Below are positions 8,366 to 16,619 of a DNA stretch of 23,756 nt, piece by piece. The DNA comes from Alphaproteobacteria bacterium (GTDB lineage: Bacteria; Pseudomonadota; Alphaproteobacteria; ATCC43930; CGMCC-115725): NCBI GenBank assembly GCA_019237175.1, contig JAFAHP010000142.1, positions 1 through 23,756 of the forward strand. The letters are read 5' to 3'. The position numbers and the translations under genes are program-made. The notes beneath the pieces were generated by a model. That model had not been told where the DNA came from, searched no databases, and was given only the letters and a program-made list of their open reading frames with translations. Numbering within the stretch: position 1 is the first letter of the stretch; every line of letters starts with the position of its first letter.

Positions 8366-8881
8366 TCAGTTTACGGTGGTTATCGCAACGCGATTCTGAG
8401 CCCATGCCTCTTCGTTCGAGCCGGGGACCACCGGCCGATCCTTGCCATAGCTAATTGTCGAAATCCGCGACGGCGAAACCCCGGCGGCAACCAGCACTTG
8501 CTTTGCCGCATTGGCGCGGCGCTCGCCGAGGGCGAGGTTGTATTCGCGCGTGCCACGTTCGTCGCAATGGCCCTCGATCGTCACTGTCACGTTGGGATAT
8601 CGCTGCAGCCACTCGGCTTGGCGTTGCAACGTCTGCTGCGACTCGGGCGTGATATCGGATCGATCGAACGCGAAAAACACCCGATCGCCGGCACTCTGCG
8701 CCAGATCCTGCTGCGAACCGGGCACAACCGCGCCCGCCCCGCCAACCCCTCCCGTCGCCCCAGCCCCGGGCGGCCCCGCAGGCGGCGGCGGGGGTGGAGG
8801 CGAACTGCTGCACGCCGCGAGCAATAACAGCGCCCCCGCCAGCGCCAACAGCTTCGGCAGGACGCTAGATCCTAGATGCAT
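8366..8881 (-). CDS. pal: Peptidoglycan-associated lipoprotein Pal
   Basis: Pal is an outer-membrane lipoprotein that binds meso-diaminopimelate in peptidoglycan and is relocated to the division site by the Tol motor. The 171-residue product has a lipoprotein signal peptide ending in LLLLAAC, so the acylated cysteine is residue 24. It is followed by a Ser/Pro/Gly-rich tether with seven consecutive prolines. An OmpA-like domain spans about 66-171, with VFFAFDRSDIT and the diagnostic GHCDERGTREYNLALGERRA (104-123), which contains the peptidoglycan-binding Asp and Arg. A purine-rich GAGGGG sits upstream of the ATG. It directly follows tolB, the standard order. The call is secure. Confidence 0.97.
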   Translation of the reverse strand: MHLGSSVLPKLLALAGALLLLAACSSSPPPPPPPAGPPGAGATGGVGGAGAVVPGSQQDLAQSAGDRVFFAFDRSDITPESQQTLQRQAEWLQRYPNVTVTIEGHCDERGTREYNLALGERRANAAKQVLVAAGVSPSRISTISYGKDRPVVPGSNEEAWAQNRVAITTVN

Positions 8882-8927
8882 TTGTTTTTCCCCTCGATTA
8901 CACAGGCAGTGACGGTGCCGATGTTGC

Positions 8928-10265
8928 TCAACGCAACAGCGGCGACCACGCCGGATCGGACGCAGCCCCCGACGTAGGCACGTCGCGTTGGTTATATCCG
9001 GTCAAGTCGATCGTTTGCAGATGCGGGGAGCCGCCATATCCGTTGGCATCGGACGGCCCTTCGGCAAAATACATCAGCACCCGGCCATTGGGTGCCCAAG
9101 TCGGTCCCTCAACCAGAAAGCCCTGCGTCAACAGTCGCTCCCCCGAGCCATCTGGCCGCATCACCCCGATAAAAAACGCGCCGCCGCTGATTTTCGTGAA
9201 GGCAATCAGATCGCCCCGCGGTGACCACACCGGCGTCCCATATTTACCCGATCCGAAACTGATCCGGTGCGCGCCGCCGCCGCCCGCGCTCATCACGTAA
9301 AGCTGCTGAGAGCCGCCGCGGTCGGAATTGAAGACGATTTGACCGCCATCAGGCGAGTAGCATGGCGAGGTATCGATCGCGTTGTCGTCGGTCAGGCGGG
9401 CGATGCTGTGGGTGCGCAGATCGAAGGTGTAAATGTTGCTTGCTCCGTTGACGGCGCGGCTCAAGATCACGCGGTTGCCGTCCGGCGAAAACCTTGGCGC
9501 GAAGGTCATGCCCGGAAAGTCGCCGATTATTTCCTGCTGGAGGGTGTCGATGTTGAGCAGGTAAACGCGGGGCTGCTTCGCGGCAAAGGAGAGATAGGTG
9601 ATCTCTTGTGCGCTCGGCGAAAAGCGCGGGGTCAGCACCAAAGCGCGGCCATCGGTCAGATAGTGGTTGTTGGCGCCGTCCTGATCCATGATCGCCAGCC
9701 TCTTTGCACGCGCCTGTTGCGGCCCGGATTCGGCGACATAGACGATACGCGTGTCGAAATAGCCCTCCTCGCCGGTGATCCGCTTGTAGATCTCGTCGGC
9801 GATGATATGGGCGATGCGCCGCCAATTCTGCGGCGTCGTCGTATAACCGAAACCGGTCAATTGTTGCTCGGCAAACACGTCCCACAGCCGGAATTGAACG
9901 CCGAGCCGTCCGTCCGCTTGGGTCTGGACCGCGCCGGTTACCAGCGCCTGGGCATTGATCTGACGCCAGTCGGCAAAGCGCGGCGCGCTCATGTCGGCCG
10001 CCGACACGTTCTGGATGAAGCTGCGCGGATCGACCGGTCGGAATAAACCTGATCGCTCGAGATCGGCGGAAATGACGCCGGCAATCTCGCTGCCGGCCCG
10101 CGCTTCGCCGCCTCCGGCAAATGCCGGGATTGCAATCGGCATCGGTTGAACCTGGCCACTGGTGATGTCGAGCCGCAAGTCGGCGCGAGCCAGCGAGCAG
10201 GGCGACACCGCCAGCAGCATCACCAGGAATGCCCCGCCGATCGCGGCGAGGATGATTTTGATCAT
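8928..10265 (-). CDS. tolB: Tol-Pal system beta-propeller protein TolB
   Basis: TolB is the periplasmic protein that binds Pal and exchanges it with the TolA motor. The 445-residue product has a signal peptide cleaved near ARA (about residue 28). The N-terminal TolB domain follows (AGVISADLERSGLF, then FADWRQINAQALVTG). The rest is a six-bladed WD40-like propeller with repeats such as RFSPDGNRVILSRAVNG, CYSPDGGQIVFNSDRGG and VWSPRGDLIAFTK. Length and domain order are typical. The ATG overlaps the tolA stop by four bases (ATGA), with AGGA 6 nt upstream, so translation is coupled to tolA. Confidence 0.97.
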   Translation of the reverse strand: MIKIILAAIGGAFLVMLLAVSPCSLARADLRLDITSGQVQPMPIAIPAFAGGGEARAGSEIAGVISADLERSGLFRPVDPRSFIQNVSAADMSAPRFADWRQINAQALVTGAVQTQADGRLGVQFRLWDVFAEQQLTGFGYTTTPQNWRRIAHIIADEIYKRITGEEGYFDTRIVYVAESGPQQARAKRLAIMDQDGANNHYLTDGRALVLTPRFSPSAQEITYLSFAAKQPRVYLLNIDTLQQEIIGDFPGMTFAPRFSPDGNRVILSRAVNGASNIYTFDLRTHSIARLTDDNAIDTSPCYSPDGGQIVFNSDRGGSQQLYVMSAGGGGAHRISFGSGKYGTPVWSPRGDLIAFTKISGGAFFIGVMRPDGSGERLLTQGFLVEGPTWAPNGRVLMYFAEGPSDANGYGGSPHLQTIDLTGYNQRDVPTSGAASDPAWSPLLR

Positions 10266-11302
10266 AAGAGGTCCTTTGGGCTGAAATCCACGCTCATATC
10301 CTTCCAGGTCTCGTATTTATCGGGTGGCAGGCGCAGCGGTCGGCACAGCGGATTGAAAAACGCCCTGCGCGCGCTCTCGGCCGCGGCGCGGAAAAACGGG
10401 TCGGCCGCGGCTCGGCCTTGATCGACGATTGTCGCCTGCTGCACGTTACCGTCGGGTAGGACTACCACCCTGATCTCGACAACCAGATCCTTCGCGTCGC
10501 GGGCGCCTGCCGGGATATTCCAGCAACGTGAAATCTGCTCACGGACCATGTCCATTTCGCTGGCGCTGAGCTGGCTCCCCAATGGAGCACGCGGCTGCGC
10601 CGATGCCCTACCGGCTGCGACGCGCATCGTCCGCGGCGGTGCGTCGGGCGAGGCTGGAATGTCCTGCGCCGCCAGATTTCGCAACAGCGCGTCGAATTGA
10701 CCTGGGTTGTATTTCTTGGCCTCGACTTTGGCATCGTTGCGAGCGATCTGCTGAGGCCGCTCCGGCGACGGCTTTGGCGTCGCGGCCGCGACGGAGGGGT
10801 TTGGCCGCGGTGGAGGGGGAAGCGGCTTTGGCTCGGGTACCGGCGGTGGAGGCGGCAGTTCCGGCTCCTGAGAATGTTCCGCCAGCGAGGCCGAAGGCGC
10901 CGGCGGCGGCTTGGGTTGAGGCGGGACTGGAGCCGGCGGTTCGGGCGGCGCTTCGGCCGAGGCGGGTGGCGGTGCCGGCTTGGGCGGGGTCGGTTCGGGC
11001 GCAGGCTTTTCAGCTGGCGGTCCGGGCAGCGGCGGTTCGAGTTTCGCTTCGCGCTGTGGGGTGTTCGGGTTGGGATGGCTGGCTTGCGTCTGCGGGCCCA
11101 TTGTGACCAGTTGTACCGCGATCGGCATTTCCTCGGGAGCGCGGGGGCTGAACAGCGTCGGGAGCCCAAATATCAGAACCGCTCCCAAGACGAGGTGCAG
11201 AGCCGCCGACAACGCCAAGCCGTGCCCACCGACGCCGTCCGTCAACGGCCGCGGACGGGCTCGCTCCGGCAGCGGGATCGGGTCTGCGGCGGCCAGGCTC
11301 AT
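10262..11302 (-). CDS. tolA: Tol-Pal system energy-transducing protein TolA
   Basis: TolA is an inner-membrane anchored protein that spans the periplasm and carries the proton-motive-force signal from TolQR to Pal/TolB. The ATG at 11302 gives 346 residues starting MSLAAADPIPL. An upstream in-frame ATG at 11374 would overlap tolR and is less likely, although neither start has a strong ribosome-binding site. A single TM helix is at about 29-50. Domain II is very rich in proline and alanine rather than the long Ala/Lys helix of E. coli TolA, as in many alphaproteobacteria. The C-terminal domain (about 230-346) has the TonB/TolA-like fold signature SEMDMVREQISRCWNIPAGA and VVLPDGNVQQATIVDQG. It sits 28 nt after tolR and overlaps tolB. 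Confidence 0.93.
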   Translation of the reverse strand: MSLAAADPIPLPERARPRPLTDGVGGHGLALSAALHLVLGAVLIFGLPTLFSPRAPEEMPIAVQLVTMGPQTQASHPNPNTPQREAKLEPPLPGPPAEKPAPEPTPPKPAPPPASAEAPPEPPAPVPPQPKPPPAPSASLAEHSQEPELPPPPPVPEPKPLPPPPRPNPSVAAATPKPSPERPQQIARNDAKVEAKKYNPGQFDALLRNLAAQDIPASPDAPPRTMRVAAGRASAQPRAPLGSQLSASEMDMVREQISRCWNIPAGARDAKDLVVEIRVVVLPDGNVQQATIVDQGRAAADPFFRAAAESARRAFFNPLCRPLRLPPDKYETWKDMSVDFSPKDLL

Positions 11303-11330
11303 CTGTGCGCGACCGAGAGGGTCGAGACGG

Positions 11331-11825
11331 TCAATGCTTGACCGTAGCCATAACCCGTGCGGCTGGCGCGGCATTGGCGGCAGCCTTCGCCGGCAAACCT
11401 TTGGGTGTTTCGGCGATCAGCGACACTTTGCGGTAGCCAGCGGCGCTGATTAGACTCATGACCTCGAGCACGCGGCCATAATCGATCGATTTGTCGGCCC
11501 TCACATAGACGAGCGCATCAGGATTTTCGCCGGTGATCGCCTGCAATCGCGGCACCAGGGCATCCGCCGCGACATCGGTATCCTGTATGAAGACACGGCC
11601 TTCGCCGTTGATCGAGATGACGAGCGGCTCCTTGGGATCGGTTATCGGCGGCGCTTGCGTCTGCGGCAAATCGACCGGTACGCCGACAGTCAACAGCGGC
11701 GCCGTGACCATAAAGACGACGAGCAAGACCAGCATGACGTCGACAAGCGGCGTCACGTTGATCTCGGCCATTGGACGATAGCGCCCGCGCATCCGGCTGT
11801 TAGAGCGAAGGCTCGGCAGCGCCAC
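11331..11825 (-). CDS. tolR: Tol-Pal system proton-channel protein TolR
   Basis: This ExbD/TolR-family stator protein couples proton flow to TolA movement. The 164-residue product has the conserved AEINVTPLVDVMLVLLVVFM motif. The aspartate at residue 29 in the single TM helix (about 27-46) corresponds to the essential proton-binding Asp23 of E. coli TolR. The periplasmic domain follows (DKSIDYGRVLEVMSLISAAG), with an Ala-rich tail. The GTG start at 11825 lies 3 nt after the tolQ stop. The context tolQ-tolR-tolA separates it from ExbD. Confidence 0.96.
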   Translation of the reverse strand: MALPSLRSNSRMRGRYRPMAEINVTPLVDVMLVLLVVFMVTAPLLTVGVPVDLPQTQAPPITDPKEPLVISINGEGRVFIQDTDVAADALVPRLQAITGENPDALVYVRADKSIDYGRVLEVMSLISAAGYRKVSLIAETPKGLPAKAAANAAPAARVMATVKH

Positions 11826-11828
11826 GGT

Positions 11829-12557
11829 TCACGGCCTCTCGTCGAGCTGCCGCGACAGAATGGCGCTAAATTCCGAAGCAAATGCTTCGAGTCGACCAGC
11901 ATAGCGTCCGAAATCGGTGGCGAGCTTGTTGTAGGCAACGACTGCAGGGATCGCAGCCACCAACCCAAGTGCGGTGGCAAACAGCGACTCGGCGATACCG
12001 GGCGCCACCACGGCAAGGCTCGTGTTTTTCGATGCAGCAATCGACTGGAAGCTGTCCATGATGCCCCAGACCGTGCCGAACAACCCGACAAAGGGTGCCG
12101 TCGCTCCGACCGTGGCGAGAAAAGCCATAAAACGCTCGACCCTTTCCATCTCGCGGCCCACCGTCACATTCATGACCCGCTCGATGCGCTGCTGAAGGCT
12201 GGCGCGCATGATGGCAGTGCCGAGAAGCCCCTTGGCGGCGCTGCGCCGCCATTCGCGCATTGCTGCCGAGAACACAGCGGTCATCGGATCGGGCGGGCGT
12301 TGGCCGACCCGTTCGTAAAGATCGTCAAGCGAGCCACCGGACCAAAAGCTCTCCTCGAAATTCGTGGCTGCGTGGTGCAGCCTTCGCAGCCGGATTGCCT
12401 TGTCGAAGATGACTGCCCACGACCAAAACGATGCCACCAGCAGCATCAGCATGACGATTTTGACGATGGCATCCGATTGCAGGAACAGGGCGACGATTGA
12501 CAGGTCGTGCGGAACCGTGCCGGCGAGCGGCAAAGCTTCGAAGGCTGTTTGCTGCAT
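11829..12557 (-). CDS. tolQ: Tol-Pal system proton-channel protein TolQ
   Basis: TolQ is the MotA/ExbB/TolQ-family inner-membrane channel subunit that forms the proton-driven motor with TolR. The 242-residue product has TM helices at about 32-52, 145-165 and 185-208. A large cytoplasmic loop lies between TM1 and TM2, where RIERVMNVTVGREMERVERF is typical. GATAPFVGLFGTVWGIMDSF (151-170) is the family signature that lines the channel. The next gene upstream, 41 nt away, is ruvB. The acyl-CoA thioesterase ybgC that usually heads the tol operon is not present there. No promoter is obvious in that short gap, so tol expression probably depends on read-through from ruvB or on promoters inside it. 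Confidence 0.96.
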   Translation of the reverse strand: MQQTAFEALPLAGTVPHDLSIVALFLQSDAIVKIVMLMLLVASFWSWAVIFDKAIRLRRLHHAATNFEESFWSGGSLDDLYERVGQRPPDPMTAVFSAAMREWRRSAAKGLLGTAIMRASLQQRIERVMNVTVGREMERVERFMAFLATVGATAPFVGLFGTVWGIMDSFQSIAASKNTSLAVVAPGIAESLFATALGLVAAIPAVVAYNKLATDFGRYAGRLEAFASEFSAILSRQLDERP

Positions 12558-12598
12558 CGTTTGAACCTTTTATGGCGTCTTTTGGACGACGGTGTGGG

Positions 12599-13672
12599 TC
12601 ATCGGACCTTCTCGTTCTCCTCTGTCACGGGCAGGTCGGCGAGAAGATCGAGCTGCGTCGGCAGGGATGCCGGGATAGGAAGATCGAGATGGCGAAACGC
12701 GAGACCAGTTAAGAGCCGGCCGCGCGGCGTACGCTGAACAAATCCTTCCTGAATCAAAAACGGCTCGACGACGTCTTCGATCACGTCGCGCTCGTCGCCG
12801 AGGGCGGCCGCCATCGTATCGACCCCGACCGGCCCGCCGCCGTAGCGCTGGGCGATGCAACGCAGATACCGCCGGTCCATCCCGTCGAGCCCCCTGCCGT
12901 CGACGTCGAGCCGAAGCAGCGCCGAATCGGCGGTAGAAGCATCGACAAATGTCGATGCTTCTACCGCGGCGAAGTCGCGCACCCGGCGCAGTAGCCGCAT
13001 CGCAACCCGCGGCGTGCCGCGGGCGCGGCGCGCGATTTCGGCCGCGCCGTCGCGACGCAAGTCAAAAGCGAGCTTCTGCGCGGCGCGTGCCACGATTACC
13101 GCCAGCTCGGCCGGCTCGTAAAAGGTAAGCCGCAGCGGGATACCGAAACGTTCGCGCAGCGGCCGGCTGATCAGTCCCGAGCGGGTCGTGGCACCAACCA
13201 AAGTAAAGCGTGGCAAGTCGATGCGTATCGAGCGCGCACCCGGACCATCGCCGATAATCAGGTCGAGCTGAAAATCCTCCATTGCCGGGTAGAGGATTTC
13301 CTCGACCGATGGAGCCAGCCGATGGATCTCATCGATGAACAAGACATCGCGCGCCTGCAGGTTGGTCAGCAGCGCCGCGAGATCGCCGGCACGCTGGATC
13401 ACCGGGCCGGAGGTGGCGCGAAACCCAACCCCCAACTCGCGCGCAATGAGCTGTGCCAAGGTGGTTTTTCCGAGCCCGGGAGGGCCCGACAGAAGGACAT
13501 GATCGAGGGCTTCGCCCCGGGTTCTGGCAGCCTCGATAAAGATCCGTAGGTTGTCCTTCAGGCTTTGTTGGCCGACAAAATCGGACAGGCTTTGCGGGCG
13601 CAGGGTAAAGTCAGCGACATCGCCTTCGGCCATCGCAGCATCGACAATGCGCGGCGGCTCGCTCGCGCTCAT
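12599..13672 (-). CDS. ruvB: Holliday junction branch-migration helicase RuvB
   Basis: RuvB is the AAA+ hexameric motor that drives Holliday-junction branch migration with RuvA. The 357-residue product starts MSASEPPRIVD and has LRPQSLSDFVGQ, Walker A GPPGLGKT (63-70), Walker B LFIDEIHRL (DEIH at 114-117), sensor 1 ATTR (161-164), the RPLRERFG arginine-finger region (170-177) and the winged-helix C-terminal domain with GVDTMAAALGDERDVIEDV. Length and motifs are normal. Residues 236-248 (AVEASTFVDASTA) are encoded by a perfect 18-bp-arm palindrome and differ from what most RuvB proteins carry there, without clear length change. The ATG overlaps the ruvA stop (ATGA). Confidence 0.97.
   Translation of the reverse strand: MSASEPPRIVDAAMAEGDVADFTLRPQSLSDFVGQQSLKDNLRIFIEAARTRGEALDHVLLSGPPGLGKTTLAQLIARELGVGFRATSGPVIQRAGDLAALLTNLQARDVLFIDEIHRLAPSVEEILYPAMEDFQLDLIIGDGPGARSIRIDLPRFTLVGATTRSGLISRPLRERFGIPLRLTFYEPAELAVIVARAAQKLAFDLRRDGAAEIARRARGTPRVAMRLLRRVRDFAAVEASTFVDASTADSALLRLDVDGRGLDGMDRRYLRCIAQRYGGGPVGVDTMAAALGDERDVIEDVVEPFLIQEGFVQRTPRGRLLTGLAFRHLDLPIPASLPTQLDLLADLPVTEENEKVR
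12930..12967. repeat. Perfect palindrome inside ruvB (18-bp arms, 2-nt loop)
   Basis: The left arm GCGGTAGAAGCATCGACA (12930-12947), loop AA and an exact reverse-complement arm (12950-12967) make a 38-nt hairpin in the ruvB coding frame. It begins exactly at codon 236. Read on the gene strand it encodes AVEASTFVDASTA, itself an imperfect repeat (VEAST/VDAST). No second copy was noticed in the window. It resembles protein-coding palindromic elements known from other bacteria, but that identity is inference. Confidence 0.9.
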
Positions 13673-14283
13673 GGCTGCGCTCCGGGTATGAGCTCCTGCA
13701 ACCCGGCGCGAATCAGTGCCTCAGCCGGCGCGGCGAGCCCAAGACGCTGGGCCGCGGCGGCTACGGCGCCAAACGCTTCCGCGCGTCGGTAGCCGAGATT
13801 GACCAGAGCGGAGATTGCATCGGCAGCAGCGCCCTCACCAGGCGGCTGAGCCGACGCCGCAGCCGGCAAGTCCATCGCGAGGCTGCCGGCCTTGTCGCGC
13901 AGCTCGTTGATGATGCGCGAGGCGAGCCGCGGGCCAACCCCGTCGGCGCGCGCCACCGAGGCCCGGTCTTGAGCACCAATCGCCAGCCCGAGTTCTTCCG
14001 GCGTCAGCGCCGATAAGACCGCCAGCGCCAGCCGCGCACCGACGCCCTGCACCGTCGTCAACAGCCGAAACCAGTCGCGCTCGGCGGCGTCAATGAATCC
14101 AAAAAGGTGGATGTGATCCTCGCGCACATGGGTCTCGATCAACAGCCGCAGCGGCGCCCCGCGCGGCGGCAGCCGACTAAAAGTACGGGTCGAGCAAAAG
14201 GCGAAATAGCCCACTCCGCTCACATCGACGACCACGCCATCGGCGGCGATTTGGTCGAGGACGCCGGTGAGTTTGGCGATCAT
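13669..14283 (-). CDS. ruvA: Holliday junction DNA-binding protein RuvA
   Basis: RuvA binds four-way junctions as a tetramer and loads RuvB. The 204-residue product has an N-terminal OB-fold (MIAKLTGVLDQIAADGVVVD, with THVREDHIHLFGF at 51-63). Two helix-hairpin-helix motifs follow (LLTTVQGVGARLALAVLS at about 74-91 and DGVGPRLASRIINELRDK at about 114-131), then a flexible linker. The C-terminal domain III (about 157-200) contacts RuvB. Its ATG overlaps the ruvC stop and its stop overlaps the ruvB start, giving a tightly coupled ruvC-ruvA-ruvB transcript. Confidence 0.96.
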   Translation of the reverse strand: MIAKLTGVLDQIAADGVVVDVSGVGYFAFCSTRTFSRLPPRGAPLRLLIETHVREDHIHLFGFIDAAERDWFRLLTTVQGVGARLALAVLSALTPEELGLAIGAQDRASVARADGVGPRLASRIINELRDKAGSLAMDLPAAASAQPPGEGAAADAISALVNLGYRRAEAFGAVAAAAQRLGLAAPAEALIRAGLQELIPGAQP

Positions 14284-14789
14284 CCGAACATCTTTGCCGC
14301 CGGAATGTTCCAGGCGCGCCAGGTTCCGCCGTGGTGCGCGTGACAGATCGCGACCGCCAGCGCATCGGCGGCATCCGGCTTGCCCGACGCAAACCCTGGC
14401 AGGATTCGGCGCACCATCATTTGCACCTGCGCCTTATCGGCGTGGCCGGCACCGACGACCGCTTTTTTGATCATATTGGCGGAATATTCGGCGACCCGCA
14501 GCCCGCGTTCGGCAGGCGCCAGCAGGACAACGCCGCGGGCGAGCCCGAGCTTTAAAGTCGAGGCCGCGTTGCGGTTGACAAAAGTTTCTTCGATTGCCGC
14601 TTCGTCTGGGCGAAAGCGCTCCAGCACCGCGCCGATCTCGCGAAACAGTGCCACGAGACGGGCGGCCAGCGGCTGATCGGCGGAAGGGTTGGCAACCCCG
14701 TCGGCAACGTGGGAGAGGCGATTGCCGTCGACCTCGATGATCCCCCACCCGGTGTGCCGCAGCCCGGGATCGAGACCCAAGACGCGCAT
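14280..14789 (-). CDS. ruvC: Crossover junction endodeoxyribonuclease RuvC
   Basis: RuvC is the resolvase that cuts Holliday junctions symmetrically. The ATG at 14789 gives 169 residues beginning MRVLGLDPGLRHTGWG; the longer open frame upstream runs into yebC and does not look like RuvC. The RNase H-like active site is complete: Asp7, Glu67 in AIEETFVNRN, and Asp139 and Asp142 in KPDAADALAVAICH. It lies 25 nt after yebC and overlaps ruvA by four bases. The order yebC-ruvC-ruvA-ruvB is standard in alphaproteobacteria. Confidence 0.96.
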   Translation of the reverse strand: MRVLGLDPGLRHTGWGIIEVDGNRLSHVADGVANPSADQPLAARLVALFREIGAVLERFRPDEAAIEETFVNRNAASTLKLGLARGVVLLAPAERGLRVAEYSANMIKKAVVGAGHADKAQVQMMVRRILPGFASGKPDAADALAVAICHAHHGGTWRAWNIPAAKMFG

Positions 14790-14814
14790 ACCCAGGTCCC
14801 GCCGCGATGCCGGA

Positions 14815-15564
14815 TCAGGCGCCAAGCCGGGCCATGACGTCGTCCGCCACCTCGAAATTGGCGTAGACGTTCTGCACATCGTCGCTGTCTTCGAGCGTCT
14901 CGAGCAGCTTGAAGAGACTGATTGCGGTTTCTTCGCCGATCGGCGCTGTGGTTTTCGGCCGCCACACCAGCCGTGCCGAAACGGCCAGGCCAAAACGCTG
15001 CTCCAGCGCGTCACGCACCGCGTTCAACGCGTCCGGGGCGCAAGTCACGGCATGCTGCTCGCTATCGCTTTCGACATTTTCGGCACCCGCCTCGATAACC
15101 GCCTCGAGCATTTCGTCGGCGCTCACCGTCGCCGCGGGATAAACGATCTCGCCGACATGGGCGAACAGAAAGCCGACACTGTTGGTCTCACCGAGCGCAC
15201 CCCCGGCCTTGGTGAATGCCGCGCGGATCTCGCTAGCCGTGCGATTGCGGTTGTCGGTCAGCGCCTCGACGATAACCGCAGCCCCGCCCGGACCATAACC
15301 CTCGTAGCGCACCTCGTCATAGGTGGCGTCGGCCTCGCCTCCGGCGCCGCGGCGGATCGCACGGTCGACCGTGTCTTTGGGCATGTTTGCCTGGCGCGCG
15401 GCCAGCACCGCTGCCCGTAAGCGTGGGTTTGCCGCCGGATCAGGCAGCCCGTTCCGTGCCGCAGTCGTCAATTCCCGGATGATCTTGGTAAAGATCTTGG
15501 CGCGCTTTTTGTCCTGCGCACCTTTCCGGTACATGATGTTCTTGAATTGAGAATGGCCAGCCAT
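14815..15564 (-). CDS. yebC: YebC/PmpR-family protein (YebC)
   Basis: This 249-residue protein belongs to the YebC/PmpR/TACO1 family. Members have been described as DNA-binding transcription regulators and, more recently, as ribosome-associated factors that help translate proline-rich stretches. It starts MAGHSQFKNIMYRKGAQDKKR, the family signature, and continues with RQANMPKDTVDRAIRRGAG, YEGYGPGGAAVIVEALTDNR and NSVGFLF. Length is typical. It heads the yebC-ruvCAB group, with GGAG near the ATG. A translation role would fit the proline-rich Pal, TolA and CpoB made downstream, but that link is speculative. Confidence 0.95.
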   Translation of the reverse strand: MAGHSQFKNIMYRKGAQDKKRAKIFTKIIRELTTAARNGLPDPAANPRLRAAVLAARQANMPKDTVDRAIRRGAGGEADATYDEVRYEGYGPGGAAVIVEALTDNRNRTASEIRAAFTKAGGALGETNSVGFLFAHVGEIVYPAATVSADEMLEAVIEAGAENVESDSEQHAVTCAPDALNAVRDALEQRFGLAVSARLVWRPKTTAPIGEETAISLFKLLETLEDSDDVQNVYANFEVADDVMARLGA

Positions 15565-15709
15565 CGTTCTCCGCGCGGCTCCCCCTGGCGCTCGGGTGCA
15601 ACTCGATGCCGCCGCTCATAAGGGCTCCAGGCGGGCCTAACAATCCAATATGGCAGCATTGCGGCACGTCGGACGGTCATCGCCAATCCTGCCAATCCTT
15701 TGGCGGACT

Positions 15710-16558
15710 TCAAACGGTGTCACACGATGCTGCAGTTGGTGTCCAGAGGCGGGGTAAATACGGTTGCAAACGCCCGCCGATTCGGACCGGTTCGACACGC
15801 CGGGCGAGACCGTTCGCGTCGTCGGTTACAAGCAAAATGCCGCACAGGGTCCCTTCGCCCTCCGCAACCTGCGGCCGCTCGCCGGGCATTTTGGTGACAA
15901 AGCGGCGCACGGCCGGTGCCTTTTGCAGTCCGATCACCGAATCGTAGTCGCCACACATCCCGGCATCGCTCTGGTAGGCGGTACCGCCGGGAAAGATCTG
16001 TGCGTCCGCGGTCGGAACGTGCGAATGGCTGCCAAAGACCGCCGATACGCGGCCGTCGGCAAAATGGCCCATCGCCATCTTTTCGCTCGACGCCTCGGCG
16101 TGCATATCGACAAGGATCGCCGCTGGTCCGCGCCCTAGCGGATGGTCGGCCAGGATTGCATCGAGACCGGCGAACGGGTCGTCGAGCGCCTCCATGAACA
16201 GCCGGCCCATTAGATTGACGACGAGTGAGGTGCGCCCGTCATGAAGCGGGTGTAGCCGCCAGCCGGCGCCCGGCGTCCCGGGGGGGAAATTCGCCGGCCG
16301 CAATACCCGCGGATCCCGGTCGATGTAGGCGATCAGCTCGCGCTGGTCCCAGACATGATTGCCGGTAGTCAGAACATCGACGCCGCAATCATAGAGTTCA
16401 CCGCAAAGCCTCTCCGTCAGGCCATTGCCGCCCGCGGCGTTCTCGGCATTGACGACGACCAGATCAAGGGCAAAGTCGCGGCGTAATTCCGGCACGTGTC
16501 TTTTGATCGCATCGCGTCCCGGCCGTCCCATCACATCGCCGCAGAACAGGATGTTCAC
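15710..16558 (-). CDS. TIGR00282/YmdB-family metallophosphoesterase
   Basis: This protein is related to Bacillus YmdB, a dinuclear-metal phosphodiesterase acting on 2',3'-cyclic nucleotides in vitro; its role in alphaproteobacteria is unclear. The GTG at 16558 gives 282 residues and starts VNILFCGDVMGRPGRD, matching the usual start of relatives. The longer open frame reaching 16699 runs into the 6S RNA and is rejected. Metal-site motifs are GDVMGRPGR (Asp8), VVNAENAAGGNG (Glu39, Asn40), TTGNHVWDQ (Asn67, His68), VDMHAEASSEK and FGSHSHVPTAD. It precedes yebC, as in many alphaproteobacteria. In that arrangement fau/ygfA normally lies between 6S RNA and this gene; here it does not. Confidence 0.9.
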   Translation of the reverse strand: MNILFCGDVMGRPGRDAIKRHVPELRRDFALDLVVVNAENAAGGNGLTERLCGELYDCGVDVLTTGNHVWDQRELIAYIDRDPRVLRPANFPPGTPGAGWRLHPLHDGRTSLVVNLMGRLFMEALDDPFAGLDAILADHPLGRGPAAILVDMHAEASSEKMAMGHFADGRVSAVFGSHSHVPTADAQIFPGGTAYQSDAGMCGDYDSVIGLQKAPAVRRFVTKMPGERPQVAEGEGTLCGILLVTDDANGLARRVEPVRIGGRLQPYLPRLWTPTAASCDTV

Positions 16559-16619
16559 GATTACCGCACCCAGTCGCACGCCGCGAGACAAGAATTGCGG
16601 GGTGGAAGCCGCCTCGGCC

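Noticed and set aside
9267..10046. Plus-strand open frame of 259 codons opposite tolB
   Set aside because: It is antisense to a complete tolB. Its composition is Arg/Gly/Val-rich with no domain and no ribosome-binding site.
11655..12500. Plus-strand open frame of 281 codons opposite tolR and tolQ
   Set aside because: It spans two well-supported minus-strand genes and their junction. It is His/Arg-rich and has no family signature.
14790..15014. N-terminal extension of RuvC by 75 residues
   Set aside because: It overlaps yebC. RuvC proteins begin at the MRVLGLDPG motif, which has its own ATG at 14789.
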